Part shown: positions 24,544-33,024 of the stretch, piece by piece
Numbering within the stretch: the first letter of the stretch is position 1
Layout of the letters: the number at the start of each line of letters is the position of its first letter
Assembly (NCBI RefSeq): GCF_026342405.1
Contig: NZ_JAPEMU010000001.1
Coordinates: 4,774,001-4,838,000, forward strand
Direction: 5' to 3'
Source: Kitasatospora sp. NBC_00240
GTDB taxonomy: Bacteria; Actinomycetota; Actinomycetes; Streptomycetales; Streptomycetaceae
Length of the DNA stretch: 64,000 nucleotides
Translations under genes and position numbers: made by a program
The notes under the pieces: generated by a model
What the model was told of the DNA's origin: nothing
The model's input: the letters and a program-made list of their open reading frames with translations, nothing else
Databases searched by the model: none

Positions 24544-25974
24544 GTGACTGACCGCATGACTCGCTTGTTCAACCAGGAACTGGCCCGGCCGGGGAGCCCG
24601 TTGCTCGGCATCGACCTCGGCTCCGGCCGGTTCCCCGAACTGACCGGCCTCGGCTACCGGTACCTCTCGCGGCCGATGTTCTTCGGCGAGGGCGAGATGC
24701 GCCGCTTCGAGGCCGACCTGCTGGGCGTGGTGGACCTGCTGACCTCGCTGCCTGAGCGCCTCTTCGACGGCGACGCCGAGCGGGTCTGCCGGGCGCTGGG
24801 TGTCGACCCGGCCAAGGCCGCGCTGGTGGGCGGCTTCGGCAAGGAGCGACCGGCCCGCTTCGGGCGGGTCGACGCGTACCACGACGGCGAGTCGCTGAAG
24901 ATCCTGGAGTTCAACGCCTCCAGCCAGACCGGCGGGCAGGAGTGGGTGGGCCCGGCGGCGGCCGCGCTGCTGGAGTTCGACGGCTTCCGTTCGTTCGCGG
25001 GGCGGCACGGGCTGCACCACCTGGACACCACCGCGCTGCTCGCCGAGGCGCTGCGCGGGGTCGGCGCCGCCGTCTCGGCGCCCGAACCGGTGGTGGCGCT
25101 GATCGAGGGCCCCGGCGGGATGGCCGCGTACGGGCACGCCTGGCGTCCGCTGCAGCGGCTGCTGCGCGCCGAGGGCCTGGAGTGCCACCTCGGGGAGATC
25201 GGCGACCTGCGGGTGCGCGGCGGCAAGGTCCTGCTCGGCGAGGTGACGGTCGACGTGGTCTACCGCCTCTTCGACCTCGACCAGGTGGTCGGCCATCCGC
25301 AGGGCCGGGAGCTGGCCGAGCAGCTGCGGGACGCCCACCGGGACGGGCGGGTGGCGCTCTGGAGCCCGCTGGAGACCGACCTGAACGCCAACAAGCGCTG
25401 GATGGCCTACCTCTCCGATCCCGCGCTGCGCTCCCACCTCTCCACCGAGGAGCGGCAGTTGGTCGACCGGGTGCTGCCCTGGACCAGGGCGCTGACCCCC
25501 GGGGCGACGACGCCTCACGGGCGGGAGCTGCTGGAGCTGTGCCGCGAGCGCCGCGAGCACCTGATCCTGAAGCTGGACGAGAGCTTCGCCAGCCAGGGCA
25601 TCACCTGCGGCTGGCTGGTCGACGACCGGCAGTGGGAGCAGGCGCTGCGTCAGGCCGCCTCGGTGGGGGCGGTCGTGCAGGAGCGGGTCGTTCCCCGGCA
25701 GGAGCCGGTGTTCGACCCGGCCACCGGCCGGACCGAGGCGTGGGACTCCTGCCTCGGCCTGTACTGGATGCCCGGCGGCTTCGCCGGCGGCGGCGCCCGG
25801 CTGGTGCCCTCGGGCCGGCCGTTCACGTTGGAGGCCGAGCACAAGCGGCTGGCCGGCATCTACCTGTACCCCGACGCCGCCGAGCACCCCGACACAGCCG
25901 AGCACCCCGACACCGCTGAACACGCCGACGCCGCCGAGTATCCGGCCGCCGCCGACCGGACCGAGGAGAGCTGA
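24544..25974 (+). CDS. Circularly permuted ATP-grasp enzyme
   Basis: 476 residues from a GTG at 24544 preceded by GGAAA. It resembles the circularly permuted ATP-grasp (glutathionylspermidine synthase-like) group: FGRVDAYHDGESLKILEFNASSQTGG, WSPLETDLNANKRWMAYLSD, EERQLVDRVLPWTRAL, then LILKLDESFASQGI and VVQERVVPRQEPVF. Members form amide bonds using ATP. It is different in architecture from the ATP-grasp enzyme three genes upstream, so the cluster holds two independent ligases. The C-terminus ends in short repeats of AEHPDT (25876-25945) that look like slippage products. Its stop lies two bases before the MFS start. Confidence 0.85.
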   Translation: MTDRMTRLFNQELARPGSPLLGIDLGSGRFPELTGLGYRYLSRPMFFGEGEMRRFEADLLGVVDLLTSLPERLFDGDAERVCRALGVDPAKAALVGGFGKERPARFGRVDAYHDGESLKILEFNASSQTGGQEWVGPAAAALLEFDGFRSFAGRHGLHHLDTTALLAEALRGVGAAVSAPEPVVALIEGPGGMAAYGHAWRPLQRLLRAEGLECHLGEIGDLRVRGGKVLLGEVTVDVVYRLFDLDQVVGHPQGRELAEQLRDAHRDGRVALWSPLETDLNANKRWMAYLSDPALRSHLSTEERQLVDRVLPWTRALTPGATTPHGRELLELCRERREHLILKLDESFASQGITCGWLVDDRQWEQALRQAASVGAVVQERVVPRQEPVFDPATGRTEAWDSCLGLYWMPGGFAGGGARLVPSGRPFTLEAEHKRLAGIYLYPDAAEHPDTAEHPDTAEHADAAEYPAAADRTEES

Positions 25975-25976
25975 CC

Positions 25977-27341
25977 ATGTCCCGGACCGTCGACCTCACC
26001 GCGCCCCCGGACCGCAAGCCCGGCCTGGGCCGGGACTACCACCACCTGCTGTCCGCCTACTCGATCCAGACCCTCGGCGAGGGCATGCTGCTCGCGACCC
26101 TGCCGCTGCTGGCGGGCGCGATCACCAGCGACCCGGAGCTGATCTCCGGCGTCGCGCTGGCCGAGGGCCTGCCCTGGCTGCTGCTGGCGCTGCCCGGCGG
26201 CATGATCGTCGACCGCTACGACCGGCGCCGGCTGATGATCGTCACCCAGGCCGTGCAGGCCGTCCTGCTGGTCGCGGTCGCCCTGCTGGCGACCTTCGGC
26301 CTGACCCGGATCTGGATGCTCTACCTGCTCGCCTTCGGGCTGGGCGCCGGCGACGTGCTGTTCACCGGCGCCAACCGGGCGGTGATCCCCAACGTCGTCC
26401 CGAGCGCCGCGCTGGAGACCGCGAACGGGCGCAACGTGACGGCCGAGACGCTGGGCCGGCAGTTCGTCGGCCCGCCGCTGGGCGCCGCGCTGTTCGCCTT
26501 CCTGCTGCCGCTGCCGTTCTGGGCGAACGCCCTGACGTACGTCGGCTCGCTGGTGCTGATCTCGCGGATCCGCGGCGGCGGTGGCCGCTTCCGGGCCGAC
26601 CGGGGGGCCCCCGACCTGGCGGCCGGGCCGGGGCTGCGCGGGATGCTCGCGGAGGCCACCGGCGGGCTGCGGCTGCTGGTCCGGCACCCGGTCCTGCGGG
26701 CCATCGTGGTGCTGGCCGCCGTCAGCAACTTCTGCGTCACGATGGCCCAGTCGGTGCTGGTGCTGTTCGCGACGGATGTCCTGCACGTGGGCCGGAGCGG
26801 CTACGGGGTGCTGGTGGCGACGATGGCGATCGGCGGTGTCGTGGGGGCGCTGGCCAGCCGGCGGATCGTGGAGCGCTGCGGCGCCCGGGCGGTGGCGATC
26901 ACCGTGTCGACGGCCGGTGCGGCGAGTCTGCTGGCGATCGGCCTGTTCGGGCGGCAGACCGCCGTCGTGGTAGCCCTGTTCTGCGTCTGGTCGGCCGGTC
27001 TGTCGCTGTGGAACGTGATGGCGCAGTCGGTCAGTCAGCGGCTGGTGCCGGACGAGCTGCGGGGGCGGGTGAGCACCAGTACCCGGATGGTCTGCTTCGG
27101 CGCGATCCCGCTCGGCGCGCTGGCCGGCGGTTTCGTGGCGGCGGGCTACGGACTGCGGGCGCCGTGGGTGGTGGGCGGGCTGCTCAATCTGGTGGTGGCG
27201 CTGCTGTTCGTGCCCACCATGCTGCGGTGGCCGTCCGCGAGTGGCATCGGCGCCACAGTCCCGGAGAGTCCCGTCCCCGCCGAGAGTTACGTCCCCGCCG
27301 GCAGTGCCGGGTCCGTTCCTGGTGCCAAGGAGAGTGTGTGA
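25977..27341 (+). CDS. MFS transporter, probable product exporter
   Basis: 454 residues with about 12 predicted membrane helices, in the EntS-like subgroup of the major facilitator superfamily. The loop 2-3 motif GGMIVDRYDRRRLMIVTQAV (motif A variant) and GAGDVLFTGANRAVIPNVV are typical, and a cytosolic loop with RIRGGGGRFRADRG divides the two halves. Starting two bases after the preceding stop, it is co-transcribed with the biosynthetic genes and most likely exports the product and gives self-resistance. The C-terminal tail (PESPVPAESYVPAGS) is hydrophilic. Confidence 0.9.
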   Translation: MSRTVDLTAPPDRKPGLGRDYHHLLSAYSIQTLGEGMLLATLPLLAGAITSDPELISGVALAEGLPWLLLALPGGMIVDRYDRRRLMIVTQAVQAVLLVAVALLATFGLTRIWMLYLLAFGLGAGDVLFTGANRAVIPNVVPSAALETANGRNVTAETLGRQFVGPPLGAALFAFLLPLPFWANALTYVGSLVLISRIRGGGGRFRADRGAPDLAAGPGLRGMLAEATGGLRLLVRHPVLRAIVVLAAVSNFCVTMAQSVLVLFATDVLHVGRSGYGVLVATMAIGGVVGALASRRIVERCGARAVAITVSTAGAASLLAIGLFGRQTAVVVALFCVWSAGLSLWNVMAQSVSQRLVPDELRGRVSTSTRMVCFGAIPLGALAGGFVAAGYGLRAPWVVGGLLNLVVALLFVPTMLRWPSASGIGATVPESPVPAESYVPAGSAGSVPGAKESV

Positions 27342-28357
27342 TGACGAAGAAGACCGTGACGAGGTCGGTGCGGCTGGCGGCCCGGCCGAAGGGGTTCCCC
27401 ACGGCGGAGCACTTCCGTTTCGTCGAGGAGGAGTTGCCCGCGCTCGCGCCGGGCACCGCGCTGGTGGAGAACATCCACCTGTCGGTGGACCCGTACATGC
27501 GGGAGCTGATGGACGCGGGGTGGGAGATCGGCGAGCCGCTCGGGTACGGCCGGGCGGTGGGCCGGGTGCTGGAGTCCCGCAGCCCGGAGTTCGCCCCGGG
27601 CGACCTGGTGGCCCACAGCGAGGGGTGGAGCACCCATGCCGTGGTCGCCCCCGGGCGGCCGGGGGTGCGGATCGTCCGGCCGCCGGCGGGCATCCCGCTC
27701 TCGGCGTACCTCTCGGTGCTCGGCGGGACCGGGCTGACCGCCTACGTGGGCGTGCGGGAGATCCTGAAGCTGCGGGCCGGCGAGTCGATCTACATCTCGG
27801 CGGCGGCCGGCGCGGTGGGCAGCGTGGCCGGGCAGATCGCCCGGCTGCTGGACGCGGGCCGGGTGATCGGCAGCGCGGGCTCGGCTGCCAAGGTCGCTTA
27901 CCTGACCGGGGAGCTGGGCTTCGACGCGGCCTTCGACCACCATGACGGCCCGGTGTCGGAGCTGCTCGCGGCCGCCGCGCCGGACGGGATCGACGCGGCC
28001 CTGGAGGGGGTCGGCGGGGACCACCTCGAAGCGGCCATCGGGGCGACCCGGGAGTTCGGTCGGATCGCCTGGGTGGGCGCGATCTCGCAGTACAACACCC
28101 CGGACGAGCCGCCGGCCGCGCCCCGCAACCTGTACGCCGTGTCGGACCGGAGCATCCACCTGCGCGGCTACCAGGTGCGCCATCACCTGCACCTGCGGCC
28201 GGAGGCGGAGGAGTGGCTGGTCCCGCATCTGCTGGCCGGGCGGATCACCAGCAGGGAGACCGTGGTGGACGGCTTCGACCGGGTGGTGGACGCCTTCCTG
28301 GGTGTGCTGCGGGGGGAGAACACCGGCAAGATGCTGGTCCGGGTCGCCGAGGAGTGA
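27341..28357 (+). CDS. MDR-superfamily NADP-dependent oxidoreductase (zinc-free)
   Basis: 338 residues. An N-terminal GroES-like domain (VENIHLSVDPYMRELMDAG) is followed by a Rossmann domain with YISAAAGAVGSVAGQIARL and VIGSAGSAAKV. No zinc-binding Cys/His cluster is present. This pattern is that of the leukotriene B4 12-hydroxydehydrogenase/CurA group, which reduces alpha,beta-unsaturated carbonyls. In this cluster it probably reduces an enone or alkene intermediate. The ATG shares its first base with the stop of the MFS gene, and AAGGAG lies eight bases upstream. It is the last gene of the plus-strand operon. Confidence 0.9.
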   Translation: MTKKTVTRSVRLAARPKGFPTAEHFRFVEEELPALAPGTALVENIHLSVDPYMRELMDAGWEIGEPLGYGRAVGRVLESRSPEFAPGDLVAHSEGWSTHAVVAPGRPGVRIVRPPAGIPLSAYLSVLGGTGLTAYVGVREILKLRAGESIYISAAAGAVGSVAGQIARLLDAGRVIGSAGSAAKVAYLTGELGFDAAFDHHDGPVSELLAAAAPDGIDAALEGVGGDHLEAAIGATREFGRIAWVGAISQYNTPDEPPAAPRNLYAVSDRSIHLRGYQVRHHLHLRPEAEEWLVPHLLAGRITSRETVVDGFDRVVDAFLGVLRGENTGKMLVRVAEE

Positions 28358-28388
28358 GCGGGCCGGCCGGGTCGCCGGGGCCCACGGT

Positions 28389-29369
28389 TCAGGCCAGCCA
28401 TCCGTTGGCGGCCGCCCGCACCCCCGCCTGGAACCGGCTGGCCGCCTGCAGGCGCTCCATCAGGGTGGCGACGATCCGGCTGATCGACCGCGGCGAGACC
28501 CCGATCTGCCGGGCTATCACCTCGTCCTTCTTGCCCGCGGCCATCAGCCGCAGGACGGCCCGCTCCAGGTCGGAGGGGCCCTCCCCGCCCGGCTGCTCGA
28601 CCGCGCCGAAGTCGCTGGCGCGCTCCCAATGCTGGTCGAAGAGCTGCATCAGGACCTGCAGCACCGCGGGGTCGCGGATCACCACCGCGTCCGCCCCGGA
28701 CGGCCCCGGCCCGAGCGGCAGCACGGCCACCGTGCCGTCGTACACCAGCATGTGGGCGGGGAGCAGGGTCACGCTCTTCACCAGCGCGCCGGCGGTGGAG
28801 ATCGCCCGGGCGTAGCTGGCGGTGGCCCGGTGGCCGTGGCCGGCCTGCTGGAAGAGCGTGCGGACGGTCACGCCGCGGGCCAGCACCGCGAGGTCCAGCG
28901 GCATCTCCGGCAGCGGTGTCCGGTCGCCGGCGCCGACCGGCACCATCGCGTCGACCGTGGAGCGGCAGGCTTGGCTGAGCTCCTGGACGACGGCGCGCAG
29001 CGCGTCCTCGCCCTCGACGGTCTCCACCCCGCCCGGGCCGGTGCGCCGGCTGCGGGCGTCCAGGTAGTCGCCGGTGAGCGCGCTCAGCCCGGCCCGGGCG
29101 GCGGCCACCGCGGTGCGCTGTTCGAGCAGGGCCCGCTCCGCCTCGGCGAGCAGCAGGTCGGAGGCGGTCTCGGGGCTGACCGCGGCCCACCCGTCGGCGG
29201 GCGCCGGGCGCAGCAGTCTGAGTCCGGCCAGCCGGCCGTCCGCCCGGTGCACCTCCGGCACCGGGATGCCCAGTTCTGCGGACACCTGCTGCGCGGTGGC
29301 GGCGGGGTGGGCGACGCGGGTCCGGTACACGGCGATGGACGTCGCATCCAGGTTCGTGAGGTTCAGCAC
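28389..29369 (-). CDS. LuxR-type transcriptional regulator
   Basis: 326 residues. The start is a GTG (29369) with GGAGACGAGCC before it; longer frames run through the promoter region. The N-terminal part has a winged-HTH-like TrmB-type segment (HPAATAQQVSAELGIPVPEVHRADGRL), the middle is a PLD-like/sensor region, and the C-terminus is a LuxR HTH (LERAVLRLMAAGKKDEVIARQIGVSPRSISRIV). This arrangement is common in Streptomyces cluster regulators. It points towards the cluster from its 3' side and is divergent from the SARP gene, with which it shares a 248-base control region. Confidence 0.85.
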   Translation of the reverse strand: MLNLTNLDATSIAVYRTRVAHPAATAQQVSAELGIPVPEVHRADGRLAGLRLLRPAPADGWAAVSPETASDLLLAEAERALLEQRTAVAAARAGLSALTGDYLDARSRRTGPGGVETVEGEDALRAVVQELSQACRSTVDAMVPVGAGDRTPLPEMPLDLAVLARGVTVRTLFQQAGHGHRATASYARAISTAGALVKSVTLLPAHMLVYDGTVAVLPLGPGPSGADAVVIRDPAVLQVLMQLFDQHWERASDFGAVEQPGGEGPSDLERAVLRLMAAGKKDEVIARQIGVSPRSISRIVATLMERLQAASRFQAGVRAAANGWLA

Positions 29370-29485
29370 GGCTCGTCTCCGGAGGCCGGGGTGGCGGGCG
29401 GGTATCGCCCGGCCGGCTGCTTGCGGTCGCCCTGGAGTCCCGGGGACCTGCCGACCCTCGCAGCATCGGCGGGGGCGTTCCCCGT

Positions 29486-29544
29486 CCGGTCCCGATCCGG
29501 TCCCGGACGTCGGCGGGGCCTGGTCCGGACCTGTTCTGTATGAT
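29486..29544 (+). promoter_or_regulatory. SARP promoter with direct repeats
   Basis: CCGGTCCCG occurs at 29486-29494 and 29497-29505, exactly 11 bases apart, and a related CTGGTCCGG at 29520-29528. TATGAT (29539-29544) is the -10. SARP proteins bind heptamer direct repeats spaced by one or two helical turns near the -35 of target promoters, so this may be an autoregulatory site. Confidence 0.45.
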
Positions 29545-29554
29545 CGCGCGCTGT

Positions 29555-29592
29555 GGCCCGGACCAGGGCCGATGGGCCCGGACCTGGGCCGA
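29555..29592. repeat. Two 18-base direct repeats in the SARP leader
   Basis: GGCCCGGACC(A/T)GGGCCGA is present at 29555-29572 and 29575-29592 with one mismatch and a 20-base period. It lies between the -10 and the start codon of the SARP gene. Each unit is itself partly palindromic, so it may be an operator. Confidence 0.5.
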
Positions 29593-29617
29593 CGCAGAGC
29601 CTCGAGGTGATCCACGC

Positions 29618-32600
29618 ATGCGGGTCGACGCCCCACCGGGCCGGGTCGGCTTCAAGATCCTCGGCTCGCTCGAATGCTGGGTGGGGGACGAGCGGCTGAA
29701 GCTCGGCGGGCTCCTCCAGGAGCGGGTGCTGGTCACCCTCTTGCTGGAGCACGGCCGGGTCGTCCCGGTCGCCAGGCTGGTGGAGGCCGCCTGGGACCAC
29801 CTGCCCCCGGCCACCGCCTCGCACCAGGTCCGCAAGATCGTCGCCGACCTGCGGCGGCGGATCCCCGGCGGCGCCGATCTGATCCTCACCGACGGGCCCG
29901 GCTACCGGATCGCGGTCGAGGAGGACCAGCTGGACCTGGTGCTGTTCGGCATCCGGCTGCAGCGCGCCCGGGAGGCCGCCGCCGCCGGACTGCGCGAGAA
30001 CGCCGTCGGCCAGCTCCGCGCGGCGCTCGACCTCTGGCGGGGCGCCGTGCTGGCCGGCGACGGCAGCCCGGTGATCCAGGCCGCCGCCACCGCCCTGGAG
30101 GAGCGCCGGCTGACCGCCACCGAGCAGCTCTTCGAGCTGCGGCTCGGGCTCGGCGAGGCCGCCGAGCTGGTGGTGGACCTCACCGAGGTCGCGCAGGCCC
30201 ACCCGCTGCGCGAGACCCTGCGCGGGCAGCTGATGCTGGCGCTGTACCGGTCCGGCCGGCAGGCCGAGGCGCTGGAGGAGTACGGCCGGGTCCGCGATCT
30301 GCTGGCCGAGGAGCTGGGGATCGACCCGGGGGACGGGCTGACCGCCCTGCACCAGGCCATCCTGCGGAGCAGCCCCGAGCTCGCCGCCCCGCAGCGGCCG
30401 GCCGCCGAGGCCCCGGGGCCGCCGGAGGTCCGCCGGCTCGGCCCGGCTCCCAACTCGGTGCCCTACGACCTGCCGGACTTCACCGGCCGGGCGGCCGAGC
30501 TGGGCCAGCTGGTGGGCGCGGCCGCCACCCCGGCCGGCCGGGGCACCCGGATCATCGCCGTCGACGGCATGGGCGGCAGCGGGAAGACGGCGCTGGCCGT
30601 GCACGCCGCGCACCGGCTGGCCGAGGACTACCCGGACGGCCGGCTCTACATCGACCTGCACGGCTTCACCCCGCAGCAGCGGCCGCTGGCACCGGCCGAG
30701 GTGCTGGACATCCTGCTGAGAACGCTGGGGCTGGCCGGCGACCAGATCCCGGACGACCTGCTCAGCCGGATCGCGCTCTGGCGGGTCGTCACGGCCGGGC
30801 GCCGGCTGCTGATCCTGCTGGACAACGCCGTCGGCGCGGACCAGGTGCGCCCGCTCCTGCCGGCCTCCCCCGGCTGCCTGGTGCTGATCACCAGCCGGGT
30901 CCGGCTGGTCAACCTGGACGGCGCGCAGGGGGTTTCGGTCGGGCTGCTGCCGATGGCCGACGCCATGGAGCTGGTGGAGCGTACGCTCGGCGGCGGCCGG
31001 GCGGCGGCCGAGCCCGCCGCCACCGAGGAGCTGGTGCGGCTGTGCGGCCGGCTGCCGCTGGCGCTGCGGATCTCCACGGCGCGGCTGCGCAATCGGCCGC
31101 GCTGGACGGTGCGGTACCTGGTCGACCGGCTGCTGGACGAGAGCCGCACGCTGGCCGAGCTGAGTTCCGGGGACCGGAGCGTGGCGGCGAGCCTGCGGCT
31201 GTCGTACCTGGTGATGGAGCCCGAGTTGCAGGTGGCGTTCCGCCTGCTGGGCCTGCACCCGGCGGGGGACCTGGACCCGCACTCGGCGGCGGCACTGCTG
31301 GGCCTGCCGGTGGTCGAGGCCGAGGACCTGCTGGAGCAGCTGCTGGACGCCCACCTGCTGGAGCAGTACGAGCTGGGGCGGTACGCCTTCCACGATCTGG
31401 TCCGCAGTTTCGCGCAGAGCCTGCGCGGGCCGGACTCGGCCGGCGCGGACGCGGCGGCCGTCGAGCGGCTGATGGACTACTACGTGCTGGCCGTGGAGGC
31501 CGCCTGCGACCTGCTGTTCCCCGGCCGGGTCGACCTGGGTCTGGACCTGCCGGCCCCGGGCTTCGCGCTGCCGCCGATGGCGGACACCGCCGCCGCGATG
31601 GCCTGGTTCGAGCGGGAGCACCGCAGCCTGCTGGCGGCCGTCCGCCGCGCGGCCGCCGACGGGCTGCACCGGCAGGCCGCCTACCTGCCGCGCGGCTTCG
31701 GCATGTACCTCAACATGTGGGGCTTCTCCGCCGAGCTGTACGAGACCGGGCGGATCGCGGTGGAGGCCGCCCGCCGGTCGGCCGACCGGCTGTTGCTGCG
31801 GGTGAGCCTGACCAACCTGGCGGTGGCGCTCTGGCCGCTCGGGCGGTTCCAGGAGGGCATCGACTGCCTGAACCAGGCGCTCGACATCGCGGTGGAGATC
31901 GGCGACCGGCAGGGCGAGGCGGCCTGCCTCAGCCGGCTGGGCGCGTTCCACAACGGTCTCGGCCACTACGGCGAGGGCCTGGCCAGGCTGGAGCAGGCGC
32001 TGCCGCTGCACCGGGAGCTGGCCAGTGCGCGCGAGGAGGCGGTGACGCTGATCAGCATCAGCTCGGTCAGCGCCCTGCTCGGCCGCCATCGGGAGGCCGC
32101 CGAGGCGGCGCTGGCCGCCGACGAACTGAGCCGCCGGCTCGGCGAACTGGACAACGGGGTGCTGGCGTTGGTCAACCTGGCCAACGCCTACCTCGGTCTC
32201 GGTGAGCACGAGGCCGCGCTGGCCGCACTGACCTCCGCCCAGGAGCGGCACCAGCGGCTCAACCGCCCCGCCACGGCCGGCCTGGTGCTGGCCCGTTTCG
32301 CGGACGCCTACCACCGGGCCGGGCGGCTCGCCGAGGCGTACGACTTCGGGCTGCGCGCGCTGGATCTCGTCTGGACCAGCGGGTCGGCGGGCTGGAAGGC
32401 CACCGTCGAGAACATCCTGGGCCGGATCCACCGCGGGCGCTCCGAGTACCAGCAGGCCCAGGAGCGGCACGCGCACGCGCTGCGGCTGGCGGAGGAGATC
32501 GGCTCCGGCATCGAGGCGGCCCACGCCCTGGAGGGGCTGGCGGCGACGGCCGCCGCGCTCGGTGAGACGGCGCAGGCCCGGACCTACCGGGCCCGGGCCG

Positions 32601-32653
32601 ACCGGCTCTTCGACGGGATGGGCATCCCCGAGCACGTCCGCCGGCCGGGCTGA
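29618..32653 (+). CDS. SARP-family regulator with NB-ARC and TPR domains (AfsR-like layout)
   Basis: 1,011 residues. Residues ~1-95 are an OmpR-like winged HTH (FKILGSLECWVGDERLKLGG), ~100-250 the bacterial transcriptional activation domain, ~285-560 an NB-ARC ATPase (Walker A GMGGSGKTAL, Walker B RRLLILLDN, VLITSR), and ~690-1,000 TPR repeats (RLGAFHNGLGHYGEGLARLEQAL and following). Large SARPs of this kind activate antibiotic clusters. The ATG at 29618 follows GAGGTGA; an ORF extension upstream crosses the promoter. Its location at the end of the ALA synthase cluster makes it the probable pathway activator. Confidence 0.9.
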   Translation: MRVDAPPGRVGFKILGSLECWVGDERLKLGGLLQERVLVTLLLEHGRVVPVARLVEAAWDHLPPATASHQVRKIVADLRRRIPGGADLILTDGPGYRIAVEEDQLDLVLFGIRLQRAREAAAAGLRENAVGQLRAALDLWRGAVLAGDGSPVIQAAATALEERRLTATEQLFELRLGLGEAAELVVDLTEVAQAHPLRETLRGQLMLALYRSGRQAEALEEYGRVRDLLAEELGIDPGDGLTALHQAILRSSPELAAPQRPAAEAPGPPEVRRLGPAPNSVPYDLPDFTGRAAELGQLVGAAATPAGRGTRIIAVDGMGGSGKTALAVHAAHRLAEDYPDGRLYIDLHGFTPQQRPLAPAEVLDILLRTLGLAGDQIPDDLLSRIALWRVVTAGRRLLILLDNAVGADQVRPLLPASPGCLVLITSRVRLVNLDGAQGVSVGLLPMADAMELVERTLGGGRAAAEPAATEELVRLCGRLPLALRISTARLRNRPRWTVRYLVDRLLDESRTLAELSSGDRSVAASLRLSYLVMEPELQVAFRLLGLHPAGDLDPHSAAALLGLPVVEAEDLLEQLLDAHLLEQYELGRYAFHDLVRSFAQSLRGPDSAGADAAAVERLMDYYVLAVEAACDLLFPGRVDLGLDLPAPGFALPPMADTAAAMAWFEREHRSLLAAVRRAAADGLHRQAAYLPRGFGMYLNMWGFSAELYETGRIAVEAARRSADRLLLRVSLTNLAVALWPLGRFQEGIDCLNQALDIAVEIGDRQGEAACLSRLGAFHNGLGHYGEGLARLEQALPLHRELASAREEAVTLISISSVSALLGRHREAAEAALAADELSRRLGELDNGVLALVNLANAYLGLGEHEAALAALTSAQERHQRLNRPATAGLVLARFADAYHRAGRLAEAYDFGLRALDLVWTSGSAGWKATVENILGRIHRGRSEYQQAQERHAHALRLAEEIGSGIEAAHALEGLAATAAALGETAQARTYRARADRLFDGMGIPEHVRRPG

Positions 32654-32660
32654 GCGTGGG

Positions 32661-32700
32661 CGGGCAGGACCGGCCGGGGTGTCACCCGGAGGTCCGCCCG
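32661..32700. terminator. Hairpin between convergent genes
   Basis: CGGGCAGGACC (32661-32671) pairs with GGTCCGCCCG (32691-32700) with one bulged base. It lies between the SARP stop (32653) and the small minus-strand gene. Confidence 0.5.
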
Positions 32701-32720
32701 CGCCGTGCGTCCCCCGCCGG

Positions 32721-32885
32721 TCAGAAGGGGCCGATGGTGTTGGAGACCGGGCGGTCGTCCGCCACGACCACGACCGGGCCGCCCGGCCGGTCGGTGGCCC
32801 GGCCGTCCTGGTGCACCTGTGCACCCAGGCCGGCCACCAGTGCCGCCGCGATGATTCCGACCAGACCGACGAGCTTGCCGCGCAT
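32721..32885 (-). CDS. Small secreted or membrane peptide (54 aa)
   Basis: A 54-residue product MRGKLVGLVGIIAAALVAGLG... with a short basic N-terminus, one hydrophobic segment (an uncleaved anchor or signal peptide) and a polar tail (DDRPVSNTIGPF). GGGGTGGGAAC precedes the ATG at 32885; the longer frame to 32939 lacks support. It lies between the SARP gene and the DUF5519-like gene. Similar tiny exported proteins are frequent in streptomycetes and mostly unstudied. No function can be assigned. Confidence 0.6.
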   Translation of the reverse strand: MRGKLVGLVGIIAAALVAGLGAQVHQDGRATDRPGGPVVVVADDRPVSNTIGPF

Positions 32886-33024
32886 GTTCCCACCCCGTTG
32901 TTTGTGGTGTCCTGTTCCGACACCGCAGATACTCGCCACGTCCGTTCCCGGACCGTTCCCCTGGCGATACCGCTCGGCCGAGTATCCAGGGAACCGGCCG
33001 CGGGCGTGGCGGGTCCGGGAGAGT

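Noticed and set aside
18171..28357. Classical C5N (manumycin/asukamycin-type) locus
   Set aside because: ALA synthase and an acyl-activating enzyme fit, but no AsuD1-like amide synthetase or polyene PKS is present and two ATP-grasp genes replace it, so I did not assign this product class.
32721..32885. RiPP precursor peptide
   Set aside because: No core-like Cys/Ser/Thr-rich C-terminus and no maturase gene nearby; it looks like a small exported or membrane protein.
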